Source: Brachyspira sp. SAP_772 | GTDB lineage: Bacteria > Spirochaetota > Brachyspiria > Brachyspirales > Brachyspiraceae | Direction of reading: 5' to 3' | Length of the DNA: 64,000 nucleotides | Assembly (NCBI RefSeq): GCF_009755885.1 | Contig: NZ_VYIX01000002.1 | Span: forward strand, 668,864-732,863 | Shown here: positions 1-8,863 of the stretch, in pieces | Layout: every line of letters begins with the position of its first letter | How positions within the stretch are numbered: position 1 is the first letter of the stretch | Notes under the pieces: generated by a model | The model's database searches: none | Seen by the model: the letters and a program-made list of their open reading frames with translations, nothing else | What the model was told of the DNA's origin: nothing | Made by a program: the position numbers and the translations under genes

Positions 1-322
1 CTATATCTATGCATATAATATCGCCTTGCACTAATATCTTTCTATTGGTTGGTCTTCCATGTGCTATTTCGTTTCCTATAGATATGCTAGTAGAATAACC
101 ATATTCAGGTACTTCCAAATTAGCAGGATATGCCCCTTTAGATTTTATAAACTTCTCAACATCTTTATCTATTTTTGAAGCTCTTGTTCCTGATAGAGAA
201 TGTTTAAATGCTAAGTCTATAGCTTCTTGTGCTATTTTAGCTGCTTTTCTAATATTTTCTATGGCTTTCTCATCTTTGATAGAAGGCTTTACAATATCTG
301 TTGTATTGCTTTTAATAAACAT
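1..322 (-). CDS. map: Methionine aminopeptidase, type I (N-terminal part, cut by window edge)
   Basis: The minus-strand reading frame starts at an ATG ending at 322 and runs off the left edge, giving 107 residues. The segment NEIAHGRPTNRKI followed by LVQGDIICIDI matches the region around the first catalytic histidine and the start of the metal-binding core of type I methionine aminopeptidases, which remove the initiator Met from nascent proteins. The N-terminal stretch (KAAKIAQEAIDLA) is the usual leading helix of the fold. The metal ligands lie further along and are outside the window. It is the last gene of a minus-strand run and lies 17 bases after the small membrane protein gene, so co-transcription is likely. 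Confidence 0.85.
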   Translation of the reverse strand, partial: MFIKSNTTDIVKPSIKDEKAIENIRKAAKIAQEAIDLAFKHSLSGTRASKIDKDVEKFIKSKGAYPANLEVPEYGYSTSISIGNEIAHGRPTNRKILVQGDIICIDI

Positions 323-339
323 TATTTTACAGCCTTACT

Positions 340-606
340 TTATTTTAATGATTTAGGTGTGAATATTCTTAGCAGTATAACTAAAATAATGGCACCTAAA
401 ATTGCAGATGATAGATTTATGTTAAAATAACTCACTATCTCAGTTAATCTTGGCAAATAATATGAACCAAGCAAAGCTCCAATAGTAGCTATTATAAACA
501 TCATAACCCAACCGCCGAATACTTTTATATGCAAAACATTATAAAAAATTAAGCTTATCACTATTCCTATTAATATATAAGCAGCTACTACTATCAAATA
601 TTCCAT
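340..606 (-). CDS. Small three-helix membrane protein, YeaQ/GlsB-like
   Basis: This 88-residue protein is nearly all hydrophobic, with three predicted membrane segments (about residues 4-22, 28-48 and 65-83). A Gly-rich central helix (GGWVMMFIIATIGALLG) resembles the GlsB/YeaQ/YmgE transglycosylase-associated family, but the match is to general character rather than a diagnostic motif. The start is supported by an AGAGG ribosome-binding site about five bases upstream. It sits between the large acidic membrane protein gene and map on the same strand with short gaps. Function is unknown. Confidence 0.6.
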   Translation of the reverse strand: MEYLIVVAAYILIGIVISLIFYNVLHIKVFGGWVMMFIIATIGALLGSYYLPRLTEIVSYFNINLSSAILGAIILVILLRIFTPKSLK

Positions 607-645
607 CTTTACCTCTATTATTTATTTTTGATATATATATTAATA

Positions 646-3249
646 TCAATTTGAAGAAAGCCCTATAAAGAAAGATTTTAATTGAGCTTCTTCATCTTGT
701 ATAGGTATAAATATCATATGAGAAATATTTTCTCTGTCCTTCTCATCAAATTTAATTTTTAAAGATAATGATGAGAAAGGATCTGATACATATAATGTTT
801 TTCTAGATGATAATATCTTTTTAAATAAAGCTTCATTTTCATCTATTTCTAGTTTATTTTTAGTATCTTCTGTAAGGTTTTTGGAATCTACTATTTTGTA
901 TATACCATTTTCATCTTTAGTAAGCATAGCAGAATGTAATATATTAAGCCCAGATTTTTCTTTTATCCAATCTAGCATTTCATATAAATTTTTATTTACA
1001 AACTTCTCACCTCTAATTGCTTTAAGAATATTTTTCCAATTTGAAGTCATATTATCTCTTACTTTCTCTTCAGCATCTTTATAATCTTCAGGCATAGCAG
1101 GTCTTTTCTCTTCAGGGTCGTATAATTCGCTATCTATTAAATCTTCTGTATCAAATACATCATCTTCGCTTGCTTTTCTTATTACTTCATCACTATCATA
1201 ATCATGTGATTTATCAAATTCGTTTTTATCATCATCAAATAGAAAATCTTTATTAAGAGCAAGATTAAAAGAATCTAAAGAAGAGAAATAATCATCTTCC
1301 TTTTTACTAATTTCATCATCAATTATAGAACCGTGACTTATCAAAATATCCTCCTCATCATCAGAAATAATATCATCTATCCCTCTTATAATATCTTTAT
1401 CATCATATTCTTCATTCTCTTCTAGTACATTATCTAATGTAGGTACATAATCCAATTCTTTATCTTCTTCAGATACAGTATTTATGTTATTATCCAAATT
1501 ATCTATATTTGGTATTGAATTATACTCTTCTTCTAAATCTTCATCAAGATTATTTATAGTTTCATTTTCTTTAATATTGTCTTCTATATCTTCTAAATCT
1601 TCAATTATATGCTCATCTGCATTATTTTCTACATCATCAATATTGTCTATTTTAATAGCCTCATCATCAATATTATCTTCTATATTTTCTAAATCTTCTA
1701 TATTATCTATATTCAAATGTTCATCAGTGTTATCTTCTACATCATCAACATTATCTATTTTAATAGCCTCATCGTCATCAATACTATCTTCTATGTTTTC
1801 TAAATCTTCAATATTTTCAATATTCAAATGCTCATCAGTGTTATCTTCTACATCATCAACATTGTCTATCTTAATAGCCTCATCATCAATACTATCTTCT
1901 ATATTTTCTAAGTCATCAATATTATCTATATTTAAATGCTCATCTGTATTATCTTCTACCTCATCAACATTGTCTATCTTAATAGCTTCATCGTCATCAA
2001 TACTATCTTCTATATTTTCTAAGTCATCAATATTATCAATATTTAAATGCTCGTCAGTGTTGTTTTCCACCTCATCAACATTGTCTATTTTAATAACCTC
2101 ATCGTCAATACTGTTCCCTATATCTTCCAAATCTTCAATATCTAGTGAATTTTCTTTACTTATATTATTTTCTATTTCATCTAAATCAGGTAATTCTAAT
2201 TTACTATTCTTATCAATATGTTTCTTATTTTTTGATTCTATTCTATTTAAATATTCTATATCTTCATTTAATGTATCTAAATCATAATTAAAATCATCAA
2301 GATTATTATCATCATCAAAATTATTATATTCATCATCTTCTACAATATTATCATTATCTGAATATATAACGTCATCTTCTATATCAGTAACATTTTGTGC
2401 TTGTAATTTTTTTCTTTCATATAATACGCTTGATATTAAAAATATTAATGAAGAAGAAAGTATAATAAGCAAAATATATTTTAAATATCTTTGTATAATA
2501 GGTACATCAAGTTCTAATATTCCAACATTAAAATTATATATGTCTTTAACATTGCTTGAATGTAATATATATGAATAAGCACCTATATTTATTAAACCGG
2601 GATTATTCATATATTGATATAATGCATCTCTTGAAATACTATTAATATTTATAGAAGGGTTATAATATATTACACCATTTGGTATAAGTAGGAAGTTTAA
2701 ATTATACGAAGTGTTTTCAAAAATCTTTTTAAACACACTTGCTACAATATAGCCAACCTCTAAACCTTTATCATTTTTTATAGGTTTAACAAAATAAACC
2801 CCATCAAAATCTTGATCGAAATAAGCCTTTTTATCATTTGCTTTTAATGCATTAAGATTTATGCTTTTTCTATTGTCTGGAGAAGAGAATACTGCCTGCC
2901 CATCAGAAAAATAAAGCCCTACAGTATCAAAAGCATAATTGCCGCTTCTGAAAATAGATATAATTCTGTTTTTTTCATCTTCATTCATTCCGTTTAATAC
3001 CACATTTTGAAGTAGTGAAGGAAAATTATAACTTTCTATTATTTTATCTAATCTATTATCATAATCATTTATTAGGCTTAATATACTATTTTGACATATT
3101 AAAGATGTTCTATCAAGTTTTTTAGTATCTATATCAAAAGCATCTTTTTTTAATCCAAATACAAAAGTAATAAATAGAGCAATAATTATAGCATTAAGCA
3201 AAATAGCTATATATACAAAAATAGAAATATTATTATGTCTATCAAACAT
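646..3249 (-). CDS. Two-TM protein with extracytoplasmic sensor-like domain, acidic repeats and GAF-like C-terminus
   Basis: The 867-residue protein has a membrane helix at about residues 9-32, a roughly 220-residue extracytoplasmic part, a second helix at about 256-276, then a very long cytoplasmic tail rich in Asp, Glu, Asn and Ile. This N-terminal layout is that of Cache-type sensors, though no family motif is certain. About residues 390-590 hold five near-identical 38-39-residue units containing IKIDNV and DEHLNI. The last 150 residues look like a compact GAF-like alpha/beta domain. No kinase, methyl-accepting or cyclase motif is visible, so the output is unknown. It follows the 658-residue gene by 15 bases; the two share architecture and probably an operon. 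Confidence 0.7.
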   Translation of the reverse strand: MFDRHNNISIFVYIAILLNAIIIALFITFVFGLKKDAFDIDTKKLDRTSLICQNSILSLINDYDNRLDKIIESYNFPSLLQNVVLNGMNEDEKNRIISIFRSGNYAFDTVGLYFSDGQAVFSSPDNRKSINLNALKANDKKAYFDQDFDGVYFVKPIKNDKGLEVGYIVASVFKKIFENTSYNLNFLLIPNGVIYYNPSININSISRDALYQYMNNPGLINIGAYSYILHSSNVKDIYNFNVGILELDVPIIQRYLKYILLIILSSSLIFLISSVLYERKKLQAQNVTDIEDDVIYSDNDNIVEDDEYNNFDDDNNLDDFNYDLDTLNEDIEYLNRIESKNKKHIDKNSKLELPDLDEIENNISKENSLDIEDLEDIGNSIDDEVIKIDNVDEVENNTDEHLNIDNIDDLENIEDSIDDDEAIKIDNVDEVEDNTDEHLNIDNIDDLENIEDSIDDEAIKIDNVDDVEDNTDEHLNIENIEDLENIEDSIDDDEAIKIDNVDDVEDNTDEHLNIDNIEDLENIEDNIDDEAIKIDNIDDVENNADEHIIEDLEDIEDNIKENETINNLDEDLEEEYNSIPNIDNLDNNINTVSEEDKELDYVPTLDNVLEENEEYDDKDIIRGIDDIISDDEEDILISHGSIIDDEISKKEDDYFSSLDSFNLALNKDFLFDDDKNEFDKSHDYDSDEVIRKASEDDVFDTEDLIDSELYDPEEKRPAMPEDYKDAEEKVRDNMTSNWKNILKAIRGEKFVNKNLYEMLDWIKEKSGLNILHSAMLTKDENGIYKIVDSKNLTEDTKNKLEIDENEALFKKILSSRKTLYVSDPFSSLSLKIKFDEKDRENISHMIFIPIQDEEAQLKSFFIGLSSN
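1600..2112 (-). repeat. In-frame tandem repeat (about five units of 114-117 bp) in the acidic tail
   Basis: Within the 867-residue gene, five units of alternately 38 and 39 codons follow one another, each encoding an acidic block with IKIDNV, DEHLNI and DLENIED. The units are very similar at DNA level and all keep the frame. The one-codon length difference is an extra Asp in a run of Asp codons. Such an array is prone to gain or loss of units. Confidence 0.8.
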
Positions 3250-3264
3250 AAAAAACCACCTATA

Positions 3265-5241
3265 TTATTTTTTAGTTATACTTTTTCTTGCATCTTCTTC
3301 TGCTTTACTTATTATTGAAGATAACATCTTATCAAAAGCAGCAAATACATCTTCTGTTCTTTTAGTGTCTATATTTTTTATTTTTTCCTCATTATTATTT
3401 TCTATATTGTTATATGAATTATATATATCCATATTAATATTATTATTTTCTTCTTTTACTTCTTCTGTTTTATCTATATCTTTTGCTTCACTTGTTTCTT
3501 TTATTTCTGAATTAAAAGTATTTTCATTACTGTAATTATTATATGATAATGGCAAGTCGCTTTTAATAATTTTTCTATCTCTTATATCTTCAGCATTAGA
3601 ATATTCATCATTTAAAGAATAATATTCATTATTTTCTGTTTCTTGATAATTGTTGTATTCTTCTTCAGCTTCTTGAATGATTATCTCTTCATCTTTATAT
3701 AAATCTATATCATCTTGAATATTTTCTATTTTGTACTCATATTCTTCATTATATTCATCATTATTATATTCGCTATTATAGTCATTATGCTCTTGTGTTT
3801 TTTCAATATCTTCTAATGTATTATTATATTCTAATATTTCATCATCTTCTTTTATGTTTTCTTCTTCTACAAATTCTATTACATCTTCTTTTTTATCATT
3901 TTCTAATTCTTTATCAACTTCATTTTCTATATAGCTTAATGAATAAATATTATCAAGATTAGCTTCTTCTATATTATTATCTTTTGTTTCTGCTGTTTCT
4001 TCTATTTTTTCTATTGCTGTATTATTATTATTTATCTCTTCATTTTTATCAGGATCATATTTATTAAACTTTATCATGTTTACAATACTTGATATATCTT
4101 TTGCAATACTAAATTTATTTTCTTTTTCTTCTTCTTTTTTATTATCATCAAAGTATTTTTCTGGTATTTTATAATGAAGTTTTTCTATTATTGGAGGCAT
4201 ATCATCTATTGTAGTAGATTTAGGTATATCTGCCTTTACTAAACTTTCATCTATAAATAACTCATTTTCACCCTTCACACTCTCTAAAAAATCTCTATTA
4301 GTTTTAATTTGCATTAAATATTTAAAGAAATTAATTATTCCAGTTAATATTAATTGGAATAATAATATAAGTAAAGCAGTAGCAGCTAATACTATCAATT
4401 CAAAATAATTAGGATACTCTTTTCCTATCATAGATACAGATAAAGAATCATTAACTATAAAACTAGGCTGTTTTTTATAGTAAGCAAATCTATTAATAAC
4501 ACTAGATACTTTTTCTATAGATTTCTCTCCAACAGATTCTCTTACATTGTAAACCAAATCTCTAGAATCGCTTATATAAAGTCTTTTATCTGCTACTTGA
4601 TAATACATAGCTATATCAGAAACATAAGAATAATCATTTCTTGTAGTAACAATAATTTCTCCATGTTTATTTTTAATATATTCCATTATATAGAATGCAT
4701 TTTCATTTTCAGCATTTAATACCAGAGAGCCTTTATTTTTTATTTCTTTTAATAGATTATCTTGCAATTCTATAGGCCAAGATTTATTATTAGCCGAATA
4801 TAGATTGAGTCTCATTTTACCATCTATAGAAAAAACGGTCATGCTTCTTAAATAAGGGTTTTCTAAAGTCATTTTATAATAATCATTTTTATATTTTTCT
4901 AATTCTGCTTTAGAATAATTTTTATATGGGTTATAGTCTTTTAATATATCAGACGTTTGATACATACTATACCCTACATAATCTGATATAGATTGAGTTA
5001 TTAAATTTACTTGATATTCTGAAACTGTATTTCTTTTTATTTTTAAATTTGTGGCAAATTTATCCATCATTTCCATCATCATATCTAAATAATCATTAAT
5101 TAATACAGATACTTTACTATTTTGAGGTAATACTGTATTACTTGCTACTCTTGCAAACATAGCAACTATAAAAATCATTAAAAATGATATCATCAAACTA
5201 AGAATTGTTTTAATAATTTTTTGCTTTTTATCATTATTCAT
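3265..5241 (-). CDS. Two-TM protein with extracytoplasmic domain and long acidic tail
   Basis: The 658-residue protein has the same plan as its downstream neighbour: helix 1 at about residues 9-33, an extracytoplasmic domain of about 245 residues, helix 2 at about 280-308, then a cytoplasmic tail dominated by Glu, Asp, Asn, Lys and Tyr. The extracytoplasmic part contains a short stretch, LRSMTVFSIDGKMRLNLYS, that reads like the strand-turn-strand core of PAS/Cache sensor folds, so a ligand-sensing role is possible but unproven. The C-terminal 30 residues (VFAAFDKMLSSIISKAEEDARKS) form a more ordered amphipathic helix. It is probably the first gene of a minus-strand operon that ends with map. 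No enzymatic motif is visible. Confidence 0.65.
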   Translation of the reverse strand: MNNDKKQKIIKTILSLMISFLMIFIVAMFARVASNTVLPQNSKVSVLINDYLDMMMEMMDKFATNLKIKRNTVSEYQVNLITQSISDYVGYSMYQTSDILKDYNPYKNYSKAELEKYKNDYYKMTLENPYLRSMTVFSIDGKMRLNLYSANNKSWPIELQDNLLKEIKNKGSLVLNAENENAFYIMEYIKNKHGEIIVTTRNDYSYVSDIAMYYQVADKRLYISDSRDLVYNVRESVGEKSIEKVSSVINRFAYYKKQPSFIVNDSLSVSMIGKEYPNYFELIVLAATALLILLFQLILTGIINFFKYLMQIKTNRDFLESVKGENELFIDESLVKADIPKSTTIDDMPPIIEKLHYKIPEKYFDDNKKEEEKENKFSIAKDISSIVNMIKFNKYDPDKNEEINNNNTAIEKIEETAETKDNNIEEANLDNIYSLSYIENEVDKELENDKKEDVIEFVEEENIKEDDEILEYNNTLEDIEKTQEHNDYNSEYNNDEYNEEYEYKIENIQDDIDLYKDEEIIIQEAEEEYNNYQETENNEYYSLNDEYSNAEDIRDRKIIKSDLPLSYNNYSNENTFNSEIKETSEAKDIDKTEEVKEENNNINMDIYNSYNNIENNNEEKIKNIDTKRTEDVFAAFDKMLSSIISKAEEDARKSITKK

Positions 5242-5368
5242 AACTCTAACCCTTATTATACTACTATAGCTATATCTTTATTATTATATTTTATCGGATA
5301 AAGAGTTTTTTACTTGAAAACTTTATTTCAAAAGAATATTTGGTATTTTTATATGTTTTATTGTATTT

Positions 5369-6190
5369 TTATAAATTATGGAACTCTGGGATCATATTAT
5401 TATAAGTGCAAAACTGTTTAAATCCTATATCTTTTAGAATTTCTTTTGCTTCATTTATATGAAAACCTAAATGACTAGGCTGATGGCTGTCGCTTCCTAT
5501 GGTTATAATATTGCCGCCCAATTTATGATATAGTTTTAATATATCTATAGAAGGAGTTGTATCTTTTAAGCCGTATCTAGTGTAAGAAGTATTAAACTCT
5601 ATTCCTTTGCCATCTTCTATCACTATTTTTAATATATCTTCTATAATAGGTTTTACTTTTTCAAATGGGTAGATTCCTTTTTTATCATATCTTATGATTA
5701 AATCTAAATGCCCTAACACAGAATAATTTTTGAATTTTTTTACAACTTCAAGAATCTCTTTATAATATGCTTTATTATATTCTTTTTGAGTTTTATCTCT
5801 TTGAAAATCCTGTGTCCAGAATTCTTTATCATTTACTTGATGAACAGAAAGTATAATAAAATCAAAATCATATTTTTTTAAAAGAGCTTCATATTTATTA
5901 ATAGTATGAGTTTGTATTCCACATTCAAGACCTGTTTTTATATTAATTTGTTTTGAGTATTTTTCTTTCATTTTGTTAATATCTTCTATATATTTGGGAT
6001 AATTAACATTTGTAATTGTGCTTTTATCTTTTATTTCAATTTCTTCCCAATCTTTTTTTATGCCATAGTCTACATGGTCAGTTATGCAAATATCATCTAT
6101 ATTTAGTTTTATGGCATCTTTTATAACTTCTTCTAATGGATAATTAGAATCATCACTAAAATCTGTATGTACATGATAGTCGGCAAACAT
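5369..6190 (-). CDS. hisK: PHP-domain phosphatase, histidinol-phosphatase type
   Basis: The 273-residue protein starts with DYHVHTDFSDDS, the first metal-binding motif of the PHP superfamily. It continues with ITDHVDYG, GLECGIQ, LSVHQ, LGHLDLI and GSDSHQPSHLG, giving the His, Asp and Glu ligands expected for the trinuclear metal site. Length and motif order match HisK/HisJ histidinol-phosphatases, which dephosphorylate L-histidinol phosphate in histidine synthesis. No other his genes are nearby, so the in vivo substrate is uncertain and another phosphoester is possible. An AGGAAT ribosome-binding site precedes the ATG. Confidence 0.8.
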   Translation of the reverse strand: MFADYHVHTDFSDDSNYPLEEVIKDAIKLNIDDICITDHVDYGIKKDWEEIEIKDKSTITNVNYPKYIEDINKMKEKYSKQINIKTGLECGIQTHTINKYEALLKKYDFDFIILSVHQVNDKEFWTQDFQRDKTQKEYNKAYYKEILEVVKKFKNYSVLGHLDLIIRYDKKGIYPFEKVKPIIEDILKIVIEDGKGIEFNTSYTRYGLKDTTPSIDILKLYHKLGGNIITIGSDSHQPSHLGFHINEAKEILKDIGFKQFCTYNNMIPEFHNL

Positions 6191-6280
6191 ATTAATAATT
6201 CCTATTTTTATATATAATTATATATGTAAATAATTTTTATTGTATATATTTTTATGATTTTTTTAATAATTAACTATTAA

Positions 6281-6321
6281 AATAAAAATTAGGTATTAGT
6301 ACATAAAATACCAATACCTAA
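6281..6321 (-). terminator. Rho-independent terminator after the alcohol dehydrogenase gene
   Basis: TTAGGTATT (6289-6297) pairs with AATACCTAA (6313-6321). On the minus strand the stem is followed by a T-rich tract at 6281-6288. It lies 19 bases beyond the stop of the alcohol dehydrogenase gene. Confidence 0.65.
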
Positions 6322-6339
6322 TAAAATTATAAATATAAA

Positions 6340-7428
6340 TTATTGTAATGTTTTCATGTCTATTACATATCTAAATTTAGCTTGTCCGCTTGTAAGTTTT
6401 TGATAAGCCTCATCTATTTGATTAGCAGCAATAATTTCTGTTTCTGGGTATATTTTGTGTTTAAGAGAAAAGTCAAGCATTTCTTGAGTTTCTTTAATAC
6501 CGCCAATCATAGAGCCATAAACTTTTTTACCTCCAGAGAATATTAATCTTGCTAAATCTATGCTTTGTTTTAATTCGGCAGGAGGAAGTCCTACAATAGC
6601 CATTTCTCCGCCGTATTTTAATAAGTCAACATAATTATTAACATCATATCCTGTAGGAATGGTTGATATTATTAAATCAAAACGAATAGTAACATCTTTT
6701 GTAGAAGTAAATAAATCTTTTGCTCCCATCTCTAAAGCTTCTTTTTTCTTTTTGTCGTTACGAGCAAATACATAAACATCAGCTCCCATATTAACAGCAT
6801 ATTTTACAGCCATAGAGCCAAGTCCGCCGAAACCAGCAACACCTACTACATCGCCTTTTTTAACACCAGAAAATTTAAGAGGTGAATAAGTTGTAATTCC
6901 AGCACATAAAAGCGGAGCAACTTTTTCCATTGGTGCATCTTTTGGCACTGTGATAGCAAACTTTTCACTTACCACTATATTGTTTGAATATCCGCCGTAA
7001 GTAGGCTCATCATTGTGAAAATGATCTTTACAGTCATAAGTAAGTACAGTAAGACCTCTTTCGCAAAATTGTTCATGACTTCTTTTGCAAGCCTCACATT
7101 CTCCGCAAGAGTTTACCATACAGCCCACACCTGCATAATCACCAACTTTAAATTTTGTAACATTCTTTCCAACAGCTACAACCTTTCCAGCAATTTCATG
7201 ACCCGGCACCATTGGATATATTCCCTCATGCCACTCACTTCTTGCAGAGTGTATATCACTATGACATATTCCTGCATACATTATCTCTATTAAAATATCA
7301 TTGTCTCCCATAGAGTGCCTTGAAAACTCAAAAGGCTTAAATGTATCAGTTTTGCTATGAACTGCGTATCCTTTAGCATTTATTCTTTTTCCAGAATTAG
7401 CTTCTTCTAAGTTCTTTTCTAATAACAT
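6340..7428 (-). CDS. Zinc-dependent NAD(P) alcohol dehydrogenase, YahK/CAD type
   Basis: This medium-chain dehydrogenase has the catalytic zinc motif GICHSDIHSARSEW plus GHEIAGKV, and four structural-zinc cysteines in CMVNSCGECEACKRSHEQFC. The Rossmann motif GVAGFGGLGSMAVK lies in the middle. This is the cinnamyl-alcohol-dehydrogenase/YahK subgroup, which reduces aldehydes with NADPH. The frame is open to an ATG at 7446, but that ATG precedes the AGGAG ribosome-binding site; the downstream ATG at 7428 lies seven bases after AGGAGTG, so I use it (362 residues). It appears monocistronic, with a terminator after it. The exact aldehyde substrate cannot be read from sequence. Confidence 0.85.
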   Translation of the reverse strand: MLLEKNLEEANSGKRINAKGYAVHSKTDTFKPFEFSRHSMGDNDILIEIMYAGICHSDIHSARSEWHEGIYPMVPGHEIAGKVVAVGKNVTKFKVGDYAGVGCMVNSCGECEACKRSHEQFCERGLTVLTYDCKDHFHNDEPTYGGYSNNIVVSEKFAITVPKDAPMEKVAPLLCAGITTYSPLKFSGVKKGDVVGVAGFGGLGSMAVKYAVNMGADVYVFARNDKKKKEALEMGAKDLFTSTKDVTIRFDLIISTIPTGYDVNNYVDLLKYGGEMAIVGLPPAELKQSIDLARLIFSGGKKVYGSMIGGIKETQEMLDFSLKHKIYPETEIIAANQIDEAYQKLTSGQAKFRYVIDMKTLQ

Positions 7429-7562
7429 ATATATATCACTCCTCATTATTAAATATGTTTTATTATGGTATTTATTATAACATTGAAGTGCACTCTAATG
7501 TCAATATTTTTATACTTTAAAATTTTTAAGTTTGTAAAAATTGATTTTTGTTTTAATTATTT

Positions 7563-7837
7563 GCAGGGCTTTGCCCCCTGCGAAGCGTGCCCTTAGGGTA
7601 GCACCCCATTTCTTTTACGACCGAAGTAAGTGCCTGTGGTATTGGTATAAAAGAAGCAAAAGAACTGCATTTTTAATCTAAGTTTATGGTATTATTTTAA
7701 TACATATTCTAGTACATGGAGTTAAAATATTTGCACTTTTTGCAACTTTTGACGAAGTCCGCACAGCGACCGAAGGAAGTGCCTGCGACTGAAAGGAGTA
7801 CCTTTAGGTATGGGTGCGAAGGCGGGAAAAGTTGATA
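7563..7837 (+). repeat. Dispersed intergenic repeat element, copy 1
   Basis: This fills most of the 530-base gap before murB. It starts with GCAGGGCTTTGCCCC, has a stem-loop module bounded by TTCTTTTA and TAAAAGAAG, then TGCATTTTT, an AT-rich spacer containing GGTATTAT, TTTGCACTTTTT, and a second module bounded by CAACTTTT and AAAAGTTG. The loops carry GC-richer units of the form GACCGAAGGAAGTGCCT. The same order is found at 27.4 kb (inverted) and 29.9 kb. No convincing ORF or RNA family is visible. Confidence 0.75.
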
Positions 7838-7903
7838 ACAATTTTACAAAAATATATTAATTGAGAAAATATAGATGTTTAACTATATAAATTTGAAAAT
7901 ATT

Positions 7904-7932
7904 TTGACAATTTGGCTTTATTCAAGTATATT
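7904..7932 (+). promoter_or_regulatory. Sigma-70-type promoter for murB
   Basis: TTGACA (7904-7909) and TATATT (7927-7932) are separated by exactly 17 bases, and murB starts 28 bases further on. Confidence 0.65.
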
Positions 7933-7960
7933 ATTTTTAGTAATTTTTTAGGATAATTAT

Positions 7961-8863
7961 ATGCATAAAATTAACGGTGTTCTATATAAACAAAATTGTT
8001 CATTAAAAAAATATAATACTTTTAGAGTAAATGCTAAAGCACTTCATTTTTATATGCCTGAAACTATTAATGGCTTTATAGATTTAATTAAATATTTAAA
8101 TGATGCTGATAAAAGATATATTATTTTAGGCGGCGGGAGCAATGTACTTTTTTTGGATAAAATAATAGAAGTTCCTATAATACACACTGGATTTTTTACA
8201 AGAATAGAGCAGACTAGTAATAATATTTTAGCTTATTCTGGGGCTAATGTTATGGATGTTGTAAAGTATGCTTATAGAAATAGTTTTACAGGTATAGAGT
8301 TTTTGTATGGGCTTCCGGGAAGTATTGGGGGAGCAGCGTACATGAATGCCCGTTGTTATGAACATTCTATATCAGAGTTTGTAGATAGTGTGGGCATTAT
8401 AGATGACAATATTGAATATATGCATATAAAGGCAGATGAATGTAATTATGGTTATAAAAAAAGTATATTCCAAGATAAGAAATATATTATAATAGATGTG
8501 AGGCTAAAACTAAATAAAGGCTTAAAAAAGATAATTAAAAAAGATATGAATAAATATATAAGAGACAGAAAAAAAAAGAATCAATATAAATATCCATCTG
8601 CAGGAAGCACTTTTTTGAATGATTATGAAACTAATATGATAGCTGGTAAAGTGATAGATTCACTTAATATGAGAAACACTAGGGTAGGGGGAGCTATTGT
8701 TTCGCCTTATCATGCTAATTTTATTGTTAATTATAATAATGCTACGGGAAGAGATATTTTTGAATTAATGAAAAAGGTAAGAGAGGAAGTGTATACTAAA
8801 ACAGCTATAAAGTTGAATGCTGAAGTGCGTATCATAGGAAATGATGAAAATGAAGTTTTTTGA
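7961..8863 (+). CDS. murB: UDP-N-acetylenolpyruvoylglucosamine reductase (MurB)
   Basis: MurB reduces UDP-GlcNAc-enolpyruvate to UDP-MurNAc with NADPH and FAD in the cytoplasmic phase of peptidoglycan synthesis. The 300-residue protein shows the FAD-binding motifs LGGGSNVLF and GIEFLYGLPGSIGGAAYMNARCY, the YGYKKSIFQ region, the catalytic serine motif YPSAGSTFLND, and the C-terminal VGGAIVSPYHANFIVN. Length fits the short type II MurB lacking the extra loop. It follows a good promoter. Its 3' end overlaps the start of the radical SAM gene by 14 bases, implying translational coupling. Confidence 0.95.
   Translation: MHKINGVLYKQNCSLKKYNTFRVNAKALHFYMPETINGFIDLIKYLNDADKRYIILGGGSNVLFLDKIIEVPIIHTGFFTRIEQTSNNILAYSGANVMDVVKYAYRNSFTGIEFLYGLPGSIGGAAYMNARCYEHSISEFVDSVGIIDDNIEYMHIKADECNYGYKKSIFQDKKYIIIDVRLKLNKGLKKIIKKDMNKYIRDRKKKNQYKYPSAGSTFLNDYETNMIAGKVIDSLNMRNTRVGGAIVSPYHANFIVNYNNATGRDIFELMKKVREEVYTKTAIKLNAEVRIIGNDENEVF

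Noticed and set aside
1484-2287. A 267-residue Ser/Ile/Leu-rich plus-strand ORF
   Set aside because: It is the antisense image of the acidic repeat array; its composition follows from the complement of Asp/Glu codons and it has no ribosome-binding site.
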